Source: Gautieria morchelliformis
Taxonomy: Eukaryota; Basidiomycota; Agaricomycetes; Gomphales; Gomphaceae
Assembly (NCBI GenBank): GCA_015179125.1
Contig: WHVA01000188.1
Span: 124,001 to 188,000, forward strand
DNA length: 64,000 nucleotides
Direction: 5' to 3'
Numbering within the stretch: position 1 is the stretch's first letter; each line of letters starts with the position of its first letter. Shown here piece after piece: positions 1 through 10,627 of this stretch. The translations under genes were made by a program, and so were the position numbers. The notes under the pieces were generated by a model. The model was not told the DNA's origin and did no database searches. It was given only the letters and a program-made list of their open reading frames with translations.

Positions 1-299
1 ACCCTCTTTTATAAGGGTTATCTTTTTATTCTCTTTTGGCCTTGTACAGTGCACCTTGTCTTCCATCCTCTGAACAGGCATTGAGTTTGAGTTAAGAATG
101 TAAATGTCTGACATGCACCTTCCTGCTTTTTTGCATTAATTCTTTCATCTATGAAATGCAACACTGTATTCAACTCCGGACTGATGGGTGTCAACAACCC
201 AAAGGTATTGCATATGACATATAACAAGTATTTTGGTATATAACACTTGACAGTAATATTTGTACAAACATTGCTGTGGCCTATGAAGATAGTCATTCC

Positions 300-698
300 T
301 GTAAAGGAGTCAGGGACTGGCACTAAAGCACCGCTACAGGATACAAATAAGGGAATATACAATAGAAGGAATATCACCTGACAGAGGGGAAATCCAAAGA
401 GAAAGGTCTAAGGGTTCCCACTGCCAGTGAGCCTGTATTATACCATACTCAGCTGCAGCCAGTGCCATTGCTTGGTACTCACCGGTGAGCCCTCCCTCCC
501 TGACCCCTGACCAATCCTGTTTGCCACATACTATATGAGCCACTTTGCTTCCAACATTGTTCCAAAAGCAGAAGTGTGGAAGTGGAGTGGAGGTGATGAA
601 GCGAGCACAGTTGGTGGAAAAAATGCATCTAGGAAATGGAAGCAGAGCGAGTGGAAGTTGGATTGGGAGCAGAACTGGACGGAGGGTGTCCCCTGACA
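300..698 (-). mobile_element. Divergent solo LTR, LTR1 superfamily
   Basis: On the minus strand this begins TGTCAGGGGACACCCT and ends CCTTTACA. It aligns with the 480-bp LTR1 copies elsewhere, notably over the CTTTGGATTTCCCC block at about 380-400, but has many substitutions and indels. An intron-like stretch runs 377 to 317 (CAG|GTGATA to GTGCCAG, 61 nt), as in other LTR1 relatives. No matching target duplication is left; a hAT MITE sits 4 bp beyond its 5' end. The lower boundary at 300 is less certain. Confidence 0.6.
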
Positions 699-702
699 CC
701 AG

Positions 703-946
703 TAGTGTTCTGCAAAGCTCGGCTTGGGCCGTGGCTAAGCCAGAGCCGAGCCGCCAAAAGCCGGGCCGAGCCAGACCAAAGCCGTCCTGAGGCCAGGAGC
801 TAGGGCTTGGCCTGGGTTTTGGAGAGCCTGAGCCGAGCCGTCAAGCCGCAGCTCGAGGAGCCAAGCCCGAGCTGGCACTCAAAGCCTGGCTCTGAATTTG
901 GTGAGCCCGAGCTGGCGTGAGCCGAGCCGGGCTTTGCAGAACACTA
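703..946. mobile_element. hAT-type MITE, 244 bp
   Basis: Terminal inverted repeats TAGTGTTCTGCAAAGCTCGG (703-722) and its near-perfect complement ending at 946 bound a GAGCC-rich core. Both sides carry the same 8 bp, GACACCAG (695-702 and 947-954). An 8-bp duplication and TIRs starting TAG-N-G are the hallmark of the hAT superfamily. No coding capacity, so it is non-autonomous. It landed across the end of the divergent LTR at 300-698. The core is full of GAGCC/GGCTC words and can fold extensively. Confidence 0.85.
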
Positions 947-1252
947 GACACCAGTACCCAGTCAAACCAGTGTAGCTGGATAGTCAATTATCCCCAAGAG
1001 TGTGGCAAATTTGGCAGGGGGAAGCATCAGAACAAGTCAACAAAGTGATGGGCTGATATACAGTTAATTTCAGAGGCCCTAGAACAGGATATAGGTAGCT
1101 GTGAGGTGATCTTATATTATTGCCAAAATGTGGTATATATTTGGTTTTTCGCGCACTTCGCGATGCATGGTGTTCTTTGGGCTTCGTGACGCCGTGAGTT
1201 CGAGGGGCATGACGTGTGAAGGAACTCTCCGGAAGTAATCTGTACTCGGCTC

Positions 1253-1297
1253 CTAACACCGCTTCACTCCAACGATCTGGAGTTGAAGCGGTGTTAG
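1253..1297. repeat. Perfect-stem hairpin
   Basis: CTAACACCGCTTCA-CTCCA is followed by a 6-nt loop and then its complement TGGAGTTGAAGCGGTGTTAG: about 19 paired bases with one bulged base. A weaker echo (GCTAACACCACTTCAGAC) follows at about 1303. It lies in a region without recognisable genes and may be the centre of a decayed foldback element. Confidence 0.6.
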
Positions 1298-1359
1298 GCA
1301 CCGCTAACACCACTTCAGACTTTTCCTGATGAACTTGGTACGAAAGCGTTGCGGTGTGA

Positions 1360-2200
1360 GCTGAAGCCGCAGGTGCTGCATCCGAAGTGATTGATAGATG
1401 GCATGGCGGGTGGTGTGGACATACTGTACTGCTCAAGATCATCTATAATTACCGTCAGCCCGGCATCTCCCAGGATCGGACACGAGTCACGGTACATTAC
1501 ATAAGTAGATGCACCATTTTCAAACAAACGCTAACTGCTAAAGGGGCGCTTCAGTGACATGTGTGAGCGCGCAGGTGAATTGAAGAAACTTTTGAACCGG
1601 GCCCAGGCTATTTCATGAGGTTGCAGTTGCTCTATTAATATTACAACACATCCCAAGTAGACCTTGCGACTTGCTGAGCCTGTGGCTACTCTTTGGCTTG
1701 ACTCCCCCAACACGCCGTATCATATATTAAATTTGAGTCCCTACTTTGAAACCCTCAGCGCTATTGATTATGTAATAAATACCTTCAAGTTTAATACATC
1801 AAAGGACCATACAAACCACACAGGTGTTCGATTATGCAAAATATACAACTTTCTCTCATTACTTACATGTACAATGCCTGCATTCTCGCACTTGCGCCAA
1901 TGCTGCTGAATTAGAATGATCGGAGCGCCCAATCGCATGAAGAAGGTTCAACTAAGAGGGCGGATAAATGGATCTCATAACTACCAGATTGGTATTAGAG
2001 AGTTTGGGCGTACCGTGTGTGAGCCGACGACGCAGGTGCTGCATTCGGAGTGTTTGATAGATGGCAGATGTGAACATCCGCGGTGTGCATGATGCTCCCA
2101 AGAACCATTGAAATTATTAGCCCGGCATCTCCAAAAACATTGAGTACATGCACCCTGAAGTGCCATACACCTGCGTTGCCCCTCATTGGACTGATCCCTT
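1360..2200. repeat. Diverged direct repeat pair (1360-1500 and 2020-2160)
   Basis: Two blocks in the same orientation share GCAGGTGCTGCAT, TTGATAGATGGCA and AGCCCGGCATCTCC in the same order and spacing, roughly 70 percent alike by eye. They look like two copies of an old unclassified element. Short open frames on the minus strand across them have no recognisable domain. Confidence 0.5.
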
Positions 2201-3060
2201 TTGACTTGAGATAAGCACCGCTTCCTGACAAACCGTCAAAGAACGGGCGAATATACATAACGCCCAACTAAGTAAGTACTGTGAGCAATTCCATTATTTT
2301 TAGCTGATTTGCTTTCTTAGGTTCCGTCGATGACATACAGGCGGACTGTCGTGTCTTTCAAGTAATGAAAGAAGTAATAAAATAAGTACTGAACACTTGA
2401 GTCGCGGACTAAGAGTAAATGCTGCCGTGGGATGGTCCTGGTAAGGGTAATCGGGGATTCCAAGGAGCAGCCACAGGCTAACTCGCTAAGAAATAACTCC
2501 CATGGGCTCAAGAAGGGTCGGAGGCCGGTCAGAAGGTCTACTATCGGGTACCAGGAGTTTGAAAATTGCATAAAACTGCTTACTGCACCGGAATGCCAGT
2601 CTAGGCAGACCTGAAAAGTGGATGGATTATAAACTACAAATGTTATTTTGTTCTCTGTAAGGTTCTCTTAATTTTTAAGGGAGCCCTGCATAGCAGAAGC
2701 CGCTGTACAGGACTTTGAACACGATGCCGTGCGATTTCGTCATAAACCGTCACGTTCTGTCACCATTGGGTCACACATTGCCGTCTCTTTCGGCTAGGAG
2801 TGCCGTCACGGCACACCATTAGAGTAGTGTCCAGTCCAGTACAGTACATTATAGAAGTATGCTACTTACTGTACATGAGGAAGTAAGTAGTACACTACAT
2901 ATTGATACATGTACTATGAAACATAGAACGTGATGGTACGGCCAAAACGAAGGGTCGTAGGACTGATCAGGGCGTCTGGATGCCTCAGGGTACATGGAAT
3001 ATGTGGAGGAGGGATTGGCCTGAGAGGGACCAAAACCAGTCAAGGGAAGGGAAGAGGGAG
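2201..3060. other. No gene recognised
   Basis: Unique-looking sequence between the old repeat pair and the 3' end of the pogo-like transposase. Short open frames on both strands show no motif. A CAGTACAGTAC stretch lies near 2840; no terminal repeat could be confirmed for the neighbouring transposon. Confidence 0.4.
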
Positions 3061-3070
3061 GGGGGCCAGT

Positions 3071-3430
3071 GTACCCGGGGTTTCACGTGAGAGGGACACT
3101 GGATGAGCCGGGTACGAACTCAGGATACGCCATGTCGTGGGCAGGGGTCGAGCCACAGGCCGAGCGCGCGTGGGGCAGAGGGATACCGGGGATGCCAGGG
3201 AGAACAGGGGTGCCCGCATACACGGGGTTTCGCATGAGAGGGACACCGGAGCCCAACTCGCGGTATGATCTGTCGTGAGCAGGGGTCAAGCCACGGGCCG
3301 TGTCCTCGTAGGGCATATGGGGACTGGGGATGCCAGGGTGAACAGGGGCGCCCGCGTACACGGGGTTTCGCGTGAGAGGGACGCTGCCGAACTCGGGGAA
3401 TGACCTGTCATGAGCAGGGGTCAAGCCACG
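3071..3430. repeat. Coding tandem repeat, 138-147 bp period
   Basis: GAGAGGGAC recurs at 3089, 3236 and 3374 inside about 2.5 copies of a 46-49 codon unit. On the minus strand each unit reads like GLTPAHDRS...VPLTRNPVYAG...PGIP. It forms the Pro/Gly-rich tail of the pogo-like transposase. Confidence 0.75.
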
Positions 3431-6400
3431 GGCCATGCGTGCGTGGGGCAGATGTGCAGGTAGAGGTGGAACGGCAGGCAGAGGGGGAAGGGCAGGCGGA
3501 GGGGGATTTACCTCCGCAGACGAGTCTCCAATGGATGCACATCGTTTGCGGCTTCGGCGCGCTTTTAAGAAAAGCGCCTGGAAGTGAGGGTTGGTGGCAA
3601 GTTCAGGATGGAGGGTCATGTACTCTTTGATCCGAGATGTCAACTGTGCGATAGTCCCCTGTTGGTCGAGGGCGAAGGCAGCTGCAATGTCTTTCAAGTC
3701 GTCTTTATGTTTATATGCTGCGATGGGTTGTTCAAACGTCTTTAAAACCGCATTGTGAGAGCGTTGAAGCTCTCGTGCTCGGGCAGCCGCTTCCAGCTCT
3801 TGCTTTTTGGCGGCTTCCTCAGCCTGTTGGGCCTCACGTCCTCGTTGTTCTTCCTCAAATTGGGCAGCCCGTGCGGGGCACGTTATCACCTGGGGGCCAG
3901 CGTGGGTCTTGCGCCGTTTGGCGGGGTGCTTTTTGGTGCCCTCTTCTATCAGTTGGCGCAGATGAGCTATCTCCATGGCAGCAAGTGTGATGTGTGCCTG
4001 CGAGGCCTGGGTCTCTGCCCGTGAGGCCTGGCTGTCCTCCTGCAAGAGCTGGTTCTCTTCCTGGACCGCCTTGGCGTCTGCCTGGGCGGCACGCATGTTA
4101 AGGAACATGCCATTTATTTGGCTGACGAGACTCTCACTCAGGTTCTCAACTGGCAAGTCATGGATGGACATAGGAGAAGAGAATGCACCGGAGCCAGAGG
4201 GCTGGGATGAGGAGGCAGAGGAGTGGGCCGCACTATTACGTCGAGTCAGGAGCTTTAGGCGGCGCGTCTTGTCCTGCGTAATGCTGCGAATGCCGTATGA
4301 GTGACGGCGATGGCCACTGGAGCCTGTGCGTGCTGATGATGTCATGGAAGAGGTATCCATGGATGAGGGTGGTGAGAGAAACCGATAGTCCCATAGGGAT
4401 GGAATGGGTGACTTGACACCCACGGAGTCGGGAGGGGGCTCTTTGGGATTAGGGAGTGTCACGCCCTATAGCTGATCAGCACCAGCCTACGTGACGTTAC
4501 ATGAAATATGCTTGACTTACAGGTTCGTCCTGGACAATCGGTGCGTAGTCTGGATCGTTATCATCCATATCGCTCTGCTGCTCCACCATCCCCGCCTCGG
4601 CCTCCTCGTCCTTGTCGTTGTGCTCGTCGTCCTCGGCATTCTCGCCCTCACCCTGATCTTCCTCGTCATCCTCCTCGTTATTGTCATTCCTTCCTCGCGC
4701 GCCTGGAGACCCGCCACTCGCTTGACTATCCTGACTCTCCTGGTCCTCCCCGGGCGTCATCTCCGCACTCTCAGGGGAGGAGGGAAGATCCCCCGACCAC
4801 AAGTCAGGCACAACACCACCGGCCGTCGATGTAGACTGTAAGGGCAACCCTGGCTAGTCGTGGAGATCACACTACCCCACAACCGACAAGGGGAAATCCA
4901 AAGTATGTATAAATGAACAGAGCATACAAGAGAGGGGGTTCTCACCTGACAAGGGGAAATCCAAAGAGAAAAGTCTAAGGACCCCCAATGTCAGCGAGCC
5001 CGTATTATACTACGCTGCGCAGCCAGGGACAACGCTTGGCACCCGCCATCAACCCTGCATCCCCCTGACCCTTGATCGACCCTTGATGCCACCTATTATG
5101 CGAGTCGCTTGATTTCCGACACTGTTCCGGGGCGGAAGTCGGAAATTGGAGTGGAACTGGCAAGGCGAACGGAACTGGTGGAAGTTCTCCCAGAAGCGGA
5201 ATTGTTCCCGAAAGCGGATGCGGAGATGGAATCGGAACCGGAAGCGGAGTCGGAAATGGAGTCGGAACTGGGTGTGGTGTCGGAACTGGAAATGGAAAAC
5301 AGGGTGTCCCCTGACATAGACAGACTGGGTCCAAAGTCTTCGTCCGTGAACACCTGGTCGTCAAACGGGTGGATTCCGCAGCGCTTGAACGCGCTTTGGA
5401 TCACCTTCGTCGTCATGGACGTCTCCCGGACGGCGAGATATTCCTTCACGAAGGTTTGGCGCATGATTGGCCTCCGCTCAATGCCGCTCTTTTGGCATCG
5501 AAGGGCCCACGCAATTTGAAGCGGGCCGAACACAGCGACGTCCAACGGCTGGAGTTTATGGGTCGTATGGGGAGGGAGGGAGTAGAGGATGATGTCGTTC
5601 TTGGTTGCTAACTCCCGGACGCCGTCTGTCTCATGGGATTTGTGACCGTCCGTAATAAGAAGGATAGGCTTGCCCGAAGGGTTATTCGCGGATATGTGTT
5701 TGAGGAAAACATCTCTGAACCAGCCCAAATATACCTCATCGTCGGTCCAGCCGCTCTGAGAATACGCAACACTACGAAGCCAGACATCAGTGCGAACAGG
5801 ACGTATGTGTACAGAAGGACTCACCCGCCCAATCCAGCGCATTTCCACCAACCTTCTGGCTCCGCGCCGTTCGTCAGCACCACCAACGGTGGAACTTTGG
5901 CGCCGTTTGGCAAACGGCCTCCAGAACGGTGATGTTGGTGAGGGAGTCGGATCGCAGAGCGTACCTATCCTTCGCCCCTTTGGTGAAAATATATTGCGTG
6001 GCGATCCCCTTCCTCCCACCGCCGAGCTGGACGCCCTTCTCATCCTCATTGTAAATGTTCTCGGGCGGGACATCGTACTTGGTCAGCACCTCCTTGAGAA
6101 GCTTGAAATGAGACCCGACGTTCGTCCTGTTGAAAGCTCGGGCTCTCTTTGGGTCCAGCGCACGGGGCTTACGCGCCTCGAGTTCCTCGGCATGTGTCTT
6201 GAGAAACGTCGCCACCCAACATTTACTCGGCTCCTTGCCGCAGTGTGCTGCAGGTCCAGGCACGAGAGAGGCTCCCCCTTGAGCGCTTTGAACTTGCACC
6301 AGTCGACCACCGCGGAGGTTTCGTGGCTGCTTAGCAATTTCTGCTTTTCATGAGCGTCCCGTGGAGCCTGGTGATTACCTTGGATACGGTTGCGCAAGGT

Positions 6401-6514
6401 GCTGTACTTAACATTCCACGTGGTCGCCGCCGCCCTCATCGACTTGTGCCGGCCTGATTGTAACGCTACTAACGCCGCTTTCATTCAAGATCCCGCATCC
6501 TCGTCCATAGGGCT
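3083..6514 (-). pseudogene. pogo/CENP-B-type DDE transposase (DNA transposon), broken
   Basis: Cut-and-paste transposase of the pogo/Tigger type. The N-terminus (6484-6420) has a psq-like helix-turn-helix (SMRAAATTWNVKYSTLRNRI). The DDE_1 core follows: first Asp in NEDEKG, second in LITDGHKSH, third in LQPLDVAVFGP. Then come an acidic linker (about 4840-4530), a coiled coil and a SAP-like stretch (DLKDIAAAFALDQQGTIAQL), and a Pro-rich tail of tandem repeats. Two in-phase introns are visible, 5824-5772 (GTGAGT...GTAG) and 4520-4466 (GTAAGT...ATAG); the second joins QDEP to GVTLPNP. Frame breaks lie near 6240 and 5925, and a stop sits just before the Met at 6484. A solo LTR1 (4837-5316) splits the gene after DEDFGPSLS. 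The long C-terminal extension is unusual for the family. No terminal inverted repeats were found. Confidence 0.85.
4837..5316 (-). mobile_element. Solo LTR1 (480 bp), target duplication TAGAC
   Basis: Read on the minus strand it starts TGTCAGGGGACACCCTG and ends GTTGCCCTTACA. Flanks are TAGAC at 4832-4836 and 5317-5321. It sits inside the pogo-like transposase in the same orientation. The U3 part consists of degenerate TTCCGA/TTCCG units and stays open in more than one frame. Confidence 0.95.
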
Positions 6515-7232
6515 CGAGATTGCGGTCGCCCCGCTGGATTGAGGCATGGGTACAGTACTTAGCGCGGATGTGGATGGCAGTGGATGGCAGCGAACAAAAG
6601 GCGGCGGAGTGTGTCGGAGTCTCATGCCAAGATCCGGCCGCGCAGGCGCCTGTCACGCAGAGTAATTAGCTGCAGCGTGACTAGCCCTTGTTTCTCCCAC
6701 CAGCCCCCTGCCACCGGCATAGTAGAATTAAGGACTAAACACCAAATAGGGTTATATGAAATGTAAATCACGCAAAATCCCAGCAAAACAGAGGTCTCAG
6801 GTGTGCATGAAGGCTCTCCAGTGCTAAATTACACGTTGTGCATGGTCATTTTACGTGATCTTCGCGACCCCACGTGTCCCAAGAAAGATTCAGTATTTAC
6901 TAACAACTCTAGCTACAGAGTTCATTAACTCGGGCCCTCATGGCCGGCTTCGACCCAAATTTTCAAACTCTGGTTATTTTCAAACTCCAGGCACGTGATT
7001 GTATTACTGAGGTATTGGTACCACGGTGGTAAGCCAACTGTATGGTCAGTGCTCAGCCTGGGCTCGGTTCCAAAATGCTCTTCAATTCATCTGCACGCTC
7101 ACAACAAAATAACCTGTCAAGCTGGAGCAGTCAGCGTTTCGTTGACAATGACACTCATGGTGCATCCACTCAATGTCATGTCCTGAGATACAGGGACTAG
7201 TGGTTATAGTTTGTTTTTAAGCGTCGCGGCGA
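6515..7232. other. No gene recognised
   Basis: Between the transposase start and copia LTR-H. Only short open frames; no repeat termini or coding motif seen. Confidence 0.4.
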
Positions 7233-8879
7233 TGTTCCACAGCACCTGCGATATATCAAACATTGTGGAGCGCATGTGTCATCTATTGGGACATGGTACT
7301 ATTGGTAAGCGTAGAACCCAGCAGGCCGCGCCCGGCGCAGCCGAACAGTTAGAGTAGGGAGGACATTAATAGCTTTGGTCTTGTGTGACCGAAGCAGGTA
7401 TATAGGTCAGACGATTAGTTAGTTGTACCTCAGTGAACCATCCGTTCACTGAGGTACGTACCGCCGTATTATGCATCCAGACGCAGGTCGCTTATTTCCA
7501 TGTATAGCACTTTTGTCATAGGTAGATATACATGCAGGCTCAGTGAAGCATCCATTCACTGACCACCTTTGTGTCAAGATTGGTTTTCAAGCGTTAATAT
7601 CGTGTATTAGTGAACACAGCGAATGCCCGAATAACTTGTGCGAATAAGTATGCCGTTTGGCGAATAGGTGAACCAATGAATGTTCACAAGGCGAGAGGGT
7701 TTGCCTAACCGGGGCTCACCCTATCTACAGTCGTAGCGAAATAGCTCGCAGCACTTGACGACGTAACGTGCAAGATATCGCGGAAGGGCTGTCTAAGTTT
7801 CGACGGTCCCTTCGCTGGCGAAGGTGCTCCTTCAGAGCCCTTCGCCAACAGCACAGAAAATAGTTCGAAGGCTAAGGTAACGAAGATGAAGTATGAGAAA
7901 TCACCAGTGATGCCAAGTCCTTGGCTGGTTGAAGATAGAAATCTTCAAGGAGAGACTCAAGACGATGATCACAGCGAGGTCAAGTTTGCACAAGATGGAC
8001 GACATATGATAATTGAACTGTGGAATATACATGCGAATGTAAACTACTTATATCGAATGCTCGTAAGGTAACAGCGAATAGGAAAGAGGCCGTCACAAGT
8101 CAGGGTTGGATAGGGGTGCGCAGCCATGATACAACATAGATGAAATAAACATACAATAGAATGTGAGAAGAGGGAGAACATGAAACGACGGAGAGTAAAG
8201 GTGGCGAAGGCACTTATGGACAAAACCATGTCTTGGGACCCGCATACATGCTACCCTGCACGGACTCTTGGTCTACTGGGTTGATTCCGCACGGCCTATG
8301 GAGGGGATGTCCTGCGAACATGCTTTGACCATACAAACGCCCAATGGGGTTGGATTAAGAAGACGATGGGGTTAATGATGAACCATGATGCCGGGTGAAT
8401 GGTATCAATCGTGTTTTTGATGGTGTGCCTGCTGGCAAATGATGCGAGCAGTGAATATCCGTTCAGCGAAATGCAAGGAAGGGCGAAAAGAGGTGACATA
8501 GGGGCGGAGAGGTCGAGGTGGAGGGCGAAACCGAGCGAACACTGAGGAGGAGTAGCGAAAGGGAAAATGGGGGTACCAAGGTGCAGGAAATGCACAGGTA
8601 ATGGCAACCCAACTATTCGAACACCATCGGAAGAGGGTCGAGCAGAGGAGGTGGCAGGCCCAGTGATGACTGCCAAGTCAGTCCCAGGACGTCGATCGTG
8701 CATTTGGCGGCGCGGCTATGGTAGTTGGCGCGAACAGTGAGAGTTGGTTGCCAAACATAACGATGGTGATCGGAATGAACACGAAGGTGGGGTGAGAAAA
8801 TAGGAAAACTGAGCTTCTGAGTATGAGAGATAACACGTCATGACACTTTGTCCTAGACTACTGCGCATAACTGCCAACA
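7233..8879 (+). mobile_element. Copia family H 5' LTR, split by a solo LTR-C
   Basis: The LTR starts TGTTCCACAG at 7233 and ends CTGCCAACA at 8879, directly before a tRNA-type primer site. Removing the inserted LTR-C and one copy of its CTTTG duplication leaves about 368 bp (7233-7571 plus 8851-8879). Two short inverted motifs (TCAGTGAA.CATCC.TTCACTGA) occur at about 7430-7455 and 7540-7562. The matching 3' LTR is not in the window. Confidence 0.7.
7572..8845 (+). mobile_element. Solo LTR-C (1,274 bp), target duplication CTTTG
   Basis: Begins TGTCAAGATTGG and ends CACGTCATGACA, so its ends are TGTCA/TGACA. CTTTG flanks it at 7567-7571 and 8846-8850. It is almost identical to the reverse-orientation copy at 30462-31736. 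Open frames inside it (for example the minus strand at 8296-8703) are shared by both copies but show no known domain. Confidence 0.93.
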
Positions 8880-8891
8880 GGTTATGGGCCC
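8880..8891 (+). promoter_or_regulatory. Primer-binding site, initiator-Met half-tRNA type
   Basis: GGTTATGGGCCC directly follows the LTR end. It is one base off GGTTATGAGCCC, the complement of the initiator-Met tRNA anticodon stem-loop used by copia-type elements that prime with a tRNA half. That fixes 8879 as the LTR end. Confidence 0.65.
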
Positions 8892-8904
8892 TGCAGAGCC
8901 CACT

Positions 8905-9850
8905 ATGTCTCCCGCTAACTCAAAATCATTTGTCATCTCCAAGCTTGCCCAAGATGGCAAGAACTGGGTCACCTGGAAGAGTCAAACATTAGCTACACTA
9001 GCGTCAACTCGTGGTGCCAAATGACACTTGGAGGGGACTGTCCGCATGCCCCCCCCTAATCCCCACTTACCCAGATGGCAACACGCTAACGGACATGGAA
9101 GAGGAAGAGCTGGACAATCTGGAGAAGCGTTGGGATGACTACAACCAACGCAAAGCAATGATCATGTCTCAGGTCTTCACCATGGTCCCGGACAGCATAC
9201 TCATCGAAGTGTGGAATCTGACTACAGCAAAGGAGGTATGGGAAGCAGTATGTGCGAAGCATGAAACCAAAGCACTTACCGTAAAGATCAACATGAGATG
9301 ACAGATGTATGAGATCAAGTGCAAAGACGAGTTGAATGTCCACATGTACTTGGAGAGTCTCATGAGGATGCAGGAGCAGCTATCTGGAATGAATGCTGCA
9401 CTTACCAATGTCGACCTAGTCACAGTCATCCTCGGTTCGCTCCCCAAGTCATACCGCTCACTTATCAATGCTATCACGATGTCCACAGCACATGCCAAAG
9501 CAAAGCTAGAGCTGGATCAAGTGATCATCACACTCATCGATGAGTTTGAGAGACTCACCATCACAGAGTGCCAGCTCAAAGTGAGCGAGAATGCTCTTGC
9601 TGCAGCAAAAGGCCATGGGAAGCCCCAAACATGTGGCCGATGTGGAATGCTGGAAGTGTGGTAAGAAGGGTCACATGAAGGCAGACTGCTGGTCAAAGGC
9701 CAAGAAAAAGGAAGAAAAGAAGGGAGGTGGATCAGCGAACGCAGCAACTGAAAGCAAGGACTTTGCCTTCACAACTACCTTCACTGGGACCACCCTCACA
9801 CTGGGAGTTCATCACCTTCAAAGAAATCATGCCACATGCAATCAATGCTG
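8905..9850 (+). pseudogene. Copia H gag (UBN2-type) with zinc knuckle, broken
   Basis: Capsid/nucleocapsid region of a Ty1/copia element. It starts MSPANSKSFVISKL at 8905, followed by the copia gag signature DGKNWVTWKSQ. The capsid continues through EELDNLEKRWDDYNQRKA and KEVWEAVCAKHE to a zinc knuckle CWKCGKKGHMKADC at about 9650-9695 and a Lys-rich tail. Defects: TGA near 9022, a frameshift near 9075, TGA at 9299-9301 (INMR*QMYEIK), and another frame change just before the knuckle. At least one TGA sits where Arg is expected. Confidence 0.85.
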
Positions 9851-9879
9851 TGGATAAGATGGTCTTCCAAGCTACAGGG

Positions 9880-10627
9880 ATAGGGAATATGATTGTCGGC
9901 ATCCCCAATCATCAGACAACCACGCACGTTACCCTGGAAACTCATGCAGGATGGAACAGTAACCAGCCTTGACATTGACACATCAAGTCAGCCCAGCTTC
10001 CACATGGCATGTGCACAAGCGAAGCCGATGCGCAAGCCTGTCCCGCAAAAGCAGGAGGGACCGAGAGCCACAAGCTTCGGTGAGAAGGTCCACTTGAACG
10101 TGTGGGAGCCTGAGAACCCCCAAAGTTATGACGGAAAAGATTATTTCATCGGTTTCACCGACGACCACAGCAGGTGGACAAACCTGGTACCCCTGGCATG
10201 AAACAGCAACACCTTCAACTGCTATGAGCAGTATGAGGTGTGGGTGGACACCCAGCATGGCGCAAGGTTGAAGCGCCTGCAGACAGACCGAGGAGGAGAA
10301 TATCTCTCTGAAGAATTCACCGCTCACCTGAAATCCAAAGGGACTGTCCGAAGCCTGGCTGTGCACAACATGCCTGAGGAGAACAGAGTGTCAGAACGGC
10401 TGAAGTGAACGCTGCTAGAACACACATGAGCAATGCATCTTGCAACGAACTTATAGAAATTCCTCTGGATGTAATCGGTACAGCACACTGTCTGGTTGAA
10501 GAACCGAACGTCCACCTGTGTGCTGGACAGAAAAACCCCATATGAGGTCATGCACCTGGGAAAGCCTGATCTAACAGACTTACCTGAGTGGGGTGCGAGA
10601 GTTTATCCTCTCAAAGAAGACCGTGGC
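9880..10627 (+). pseudogene. Copia H integrase core, broken
   Basis: Integrase core of the same copia polyprotein; gag-protease sequence before it is mostly lost. Visible are the first catalytic region ending DYFIGFTDDHSRW, the second Asp in LQTDRGGEYLSEEF, and the Glu region ENRVSERLK*TLLEH. Stops replace residues at 10199-10201 (VPLA*NSNTF) and 10406-10408. The frame continues to PEWGARVYPLKEDRG, where solo LTR-F is inserted. The coding sequence resumes at 11685. Confidence 0.85.

Noticed and set aside
984-1442. 152-codon minus-strand frame as a gene
   Set aside because: No motif, no conserved counterpart in the sister repeat at 2.0-2.2 kb beyond the repeat itself, and composition unlike the host genes.
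6545-6600. TACAGTACTTAGCGCGG as a terminal repeat of the pogo-like element
   Set aside because: Orientation is wrong for the right end of that element and no matching copy occurs at the left end near 2.8 kb.
8296-8703. 135-codon minus-strand frame shared by two LTR-C copies
   Set aside because: Shared only because the two LTRs are near-identical and young; the older third LTR-C copy does not preserve it, and no domain is visible.
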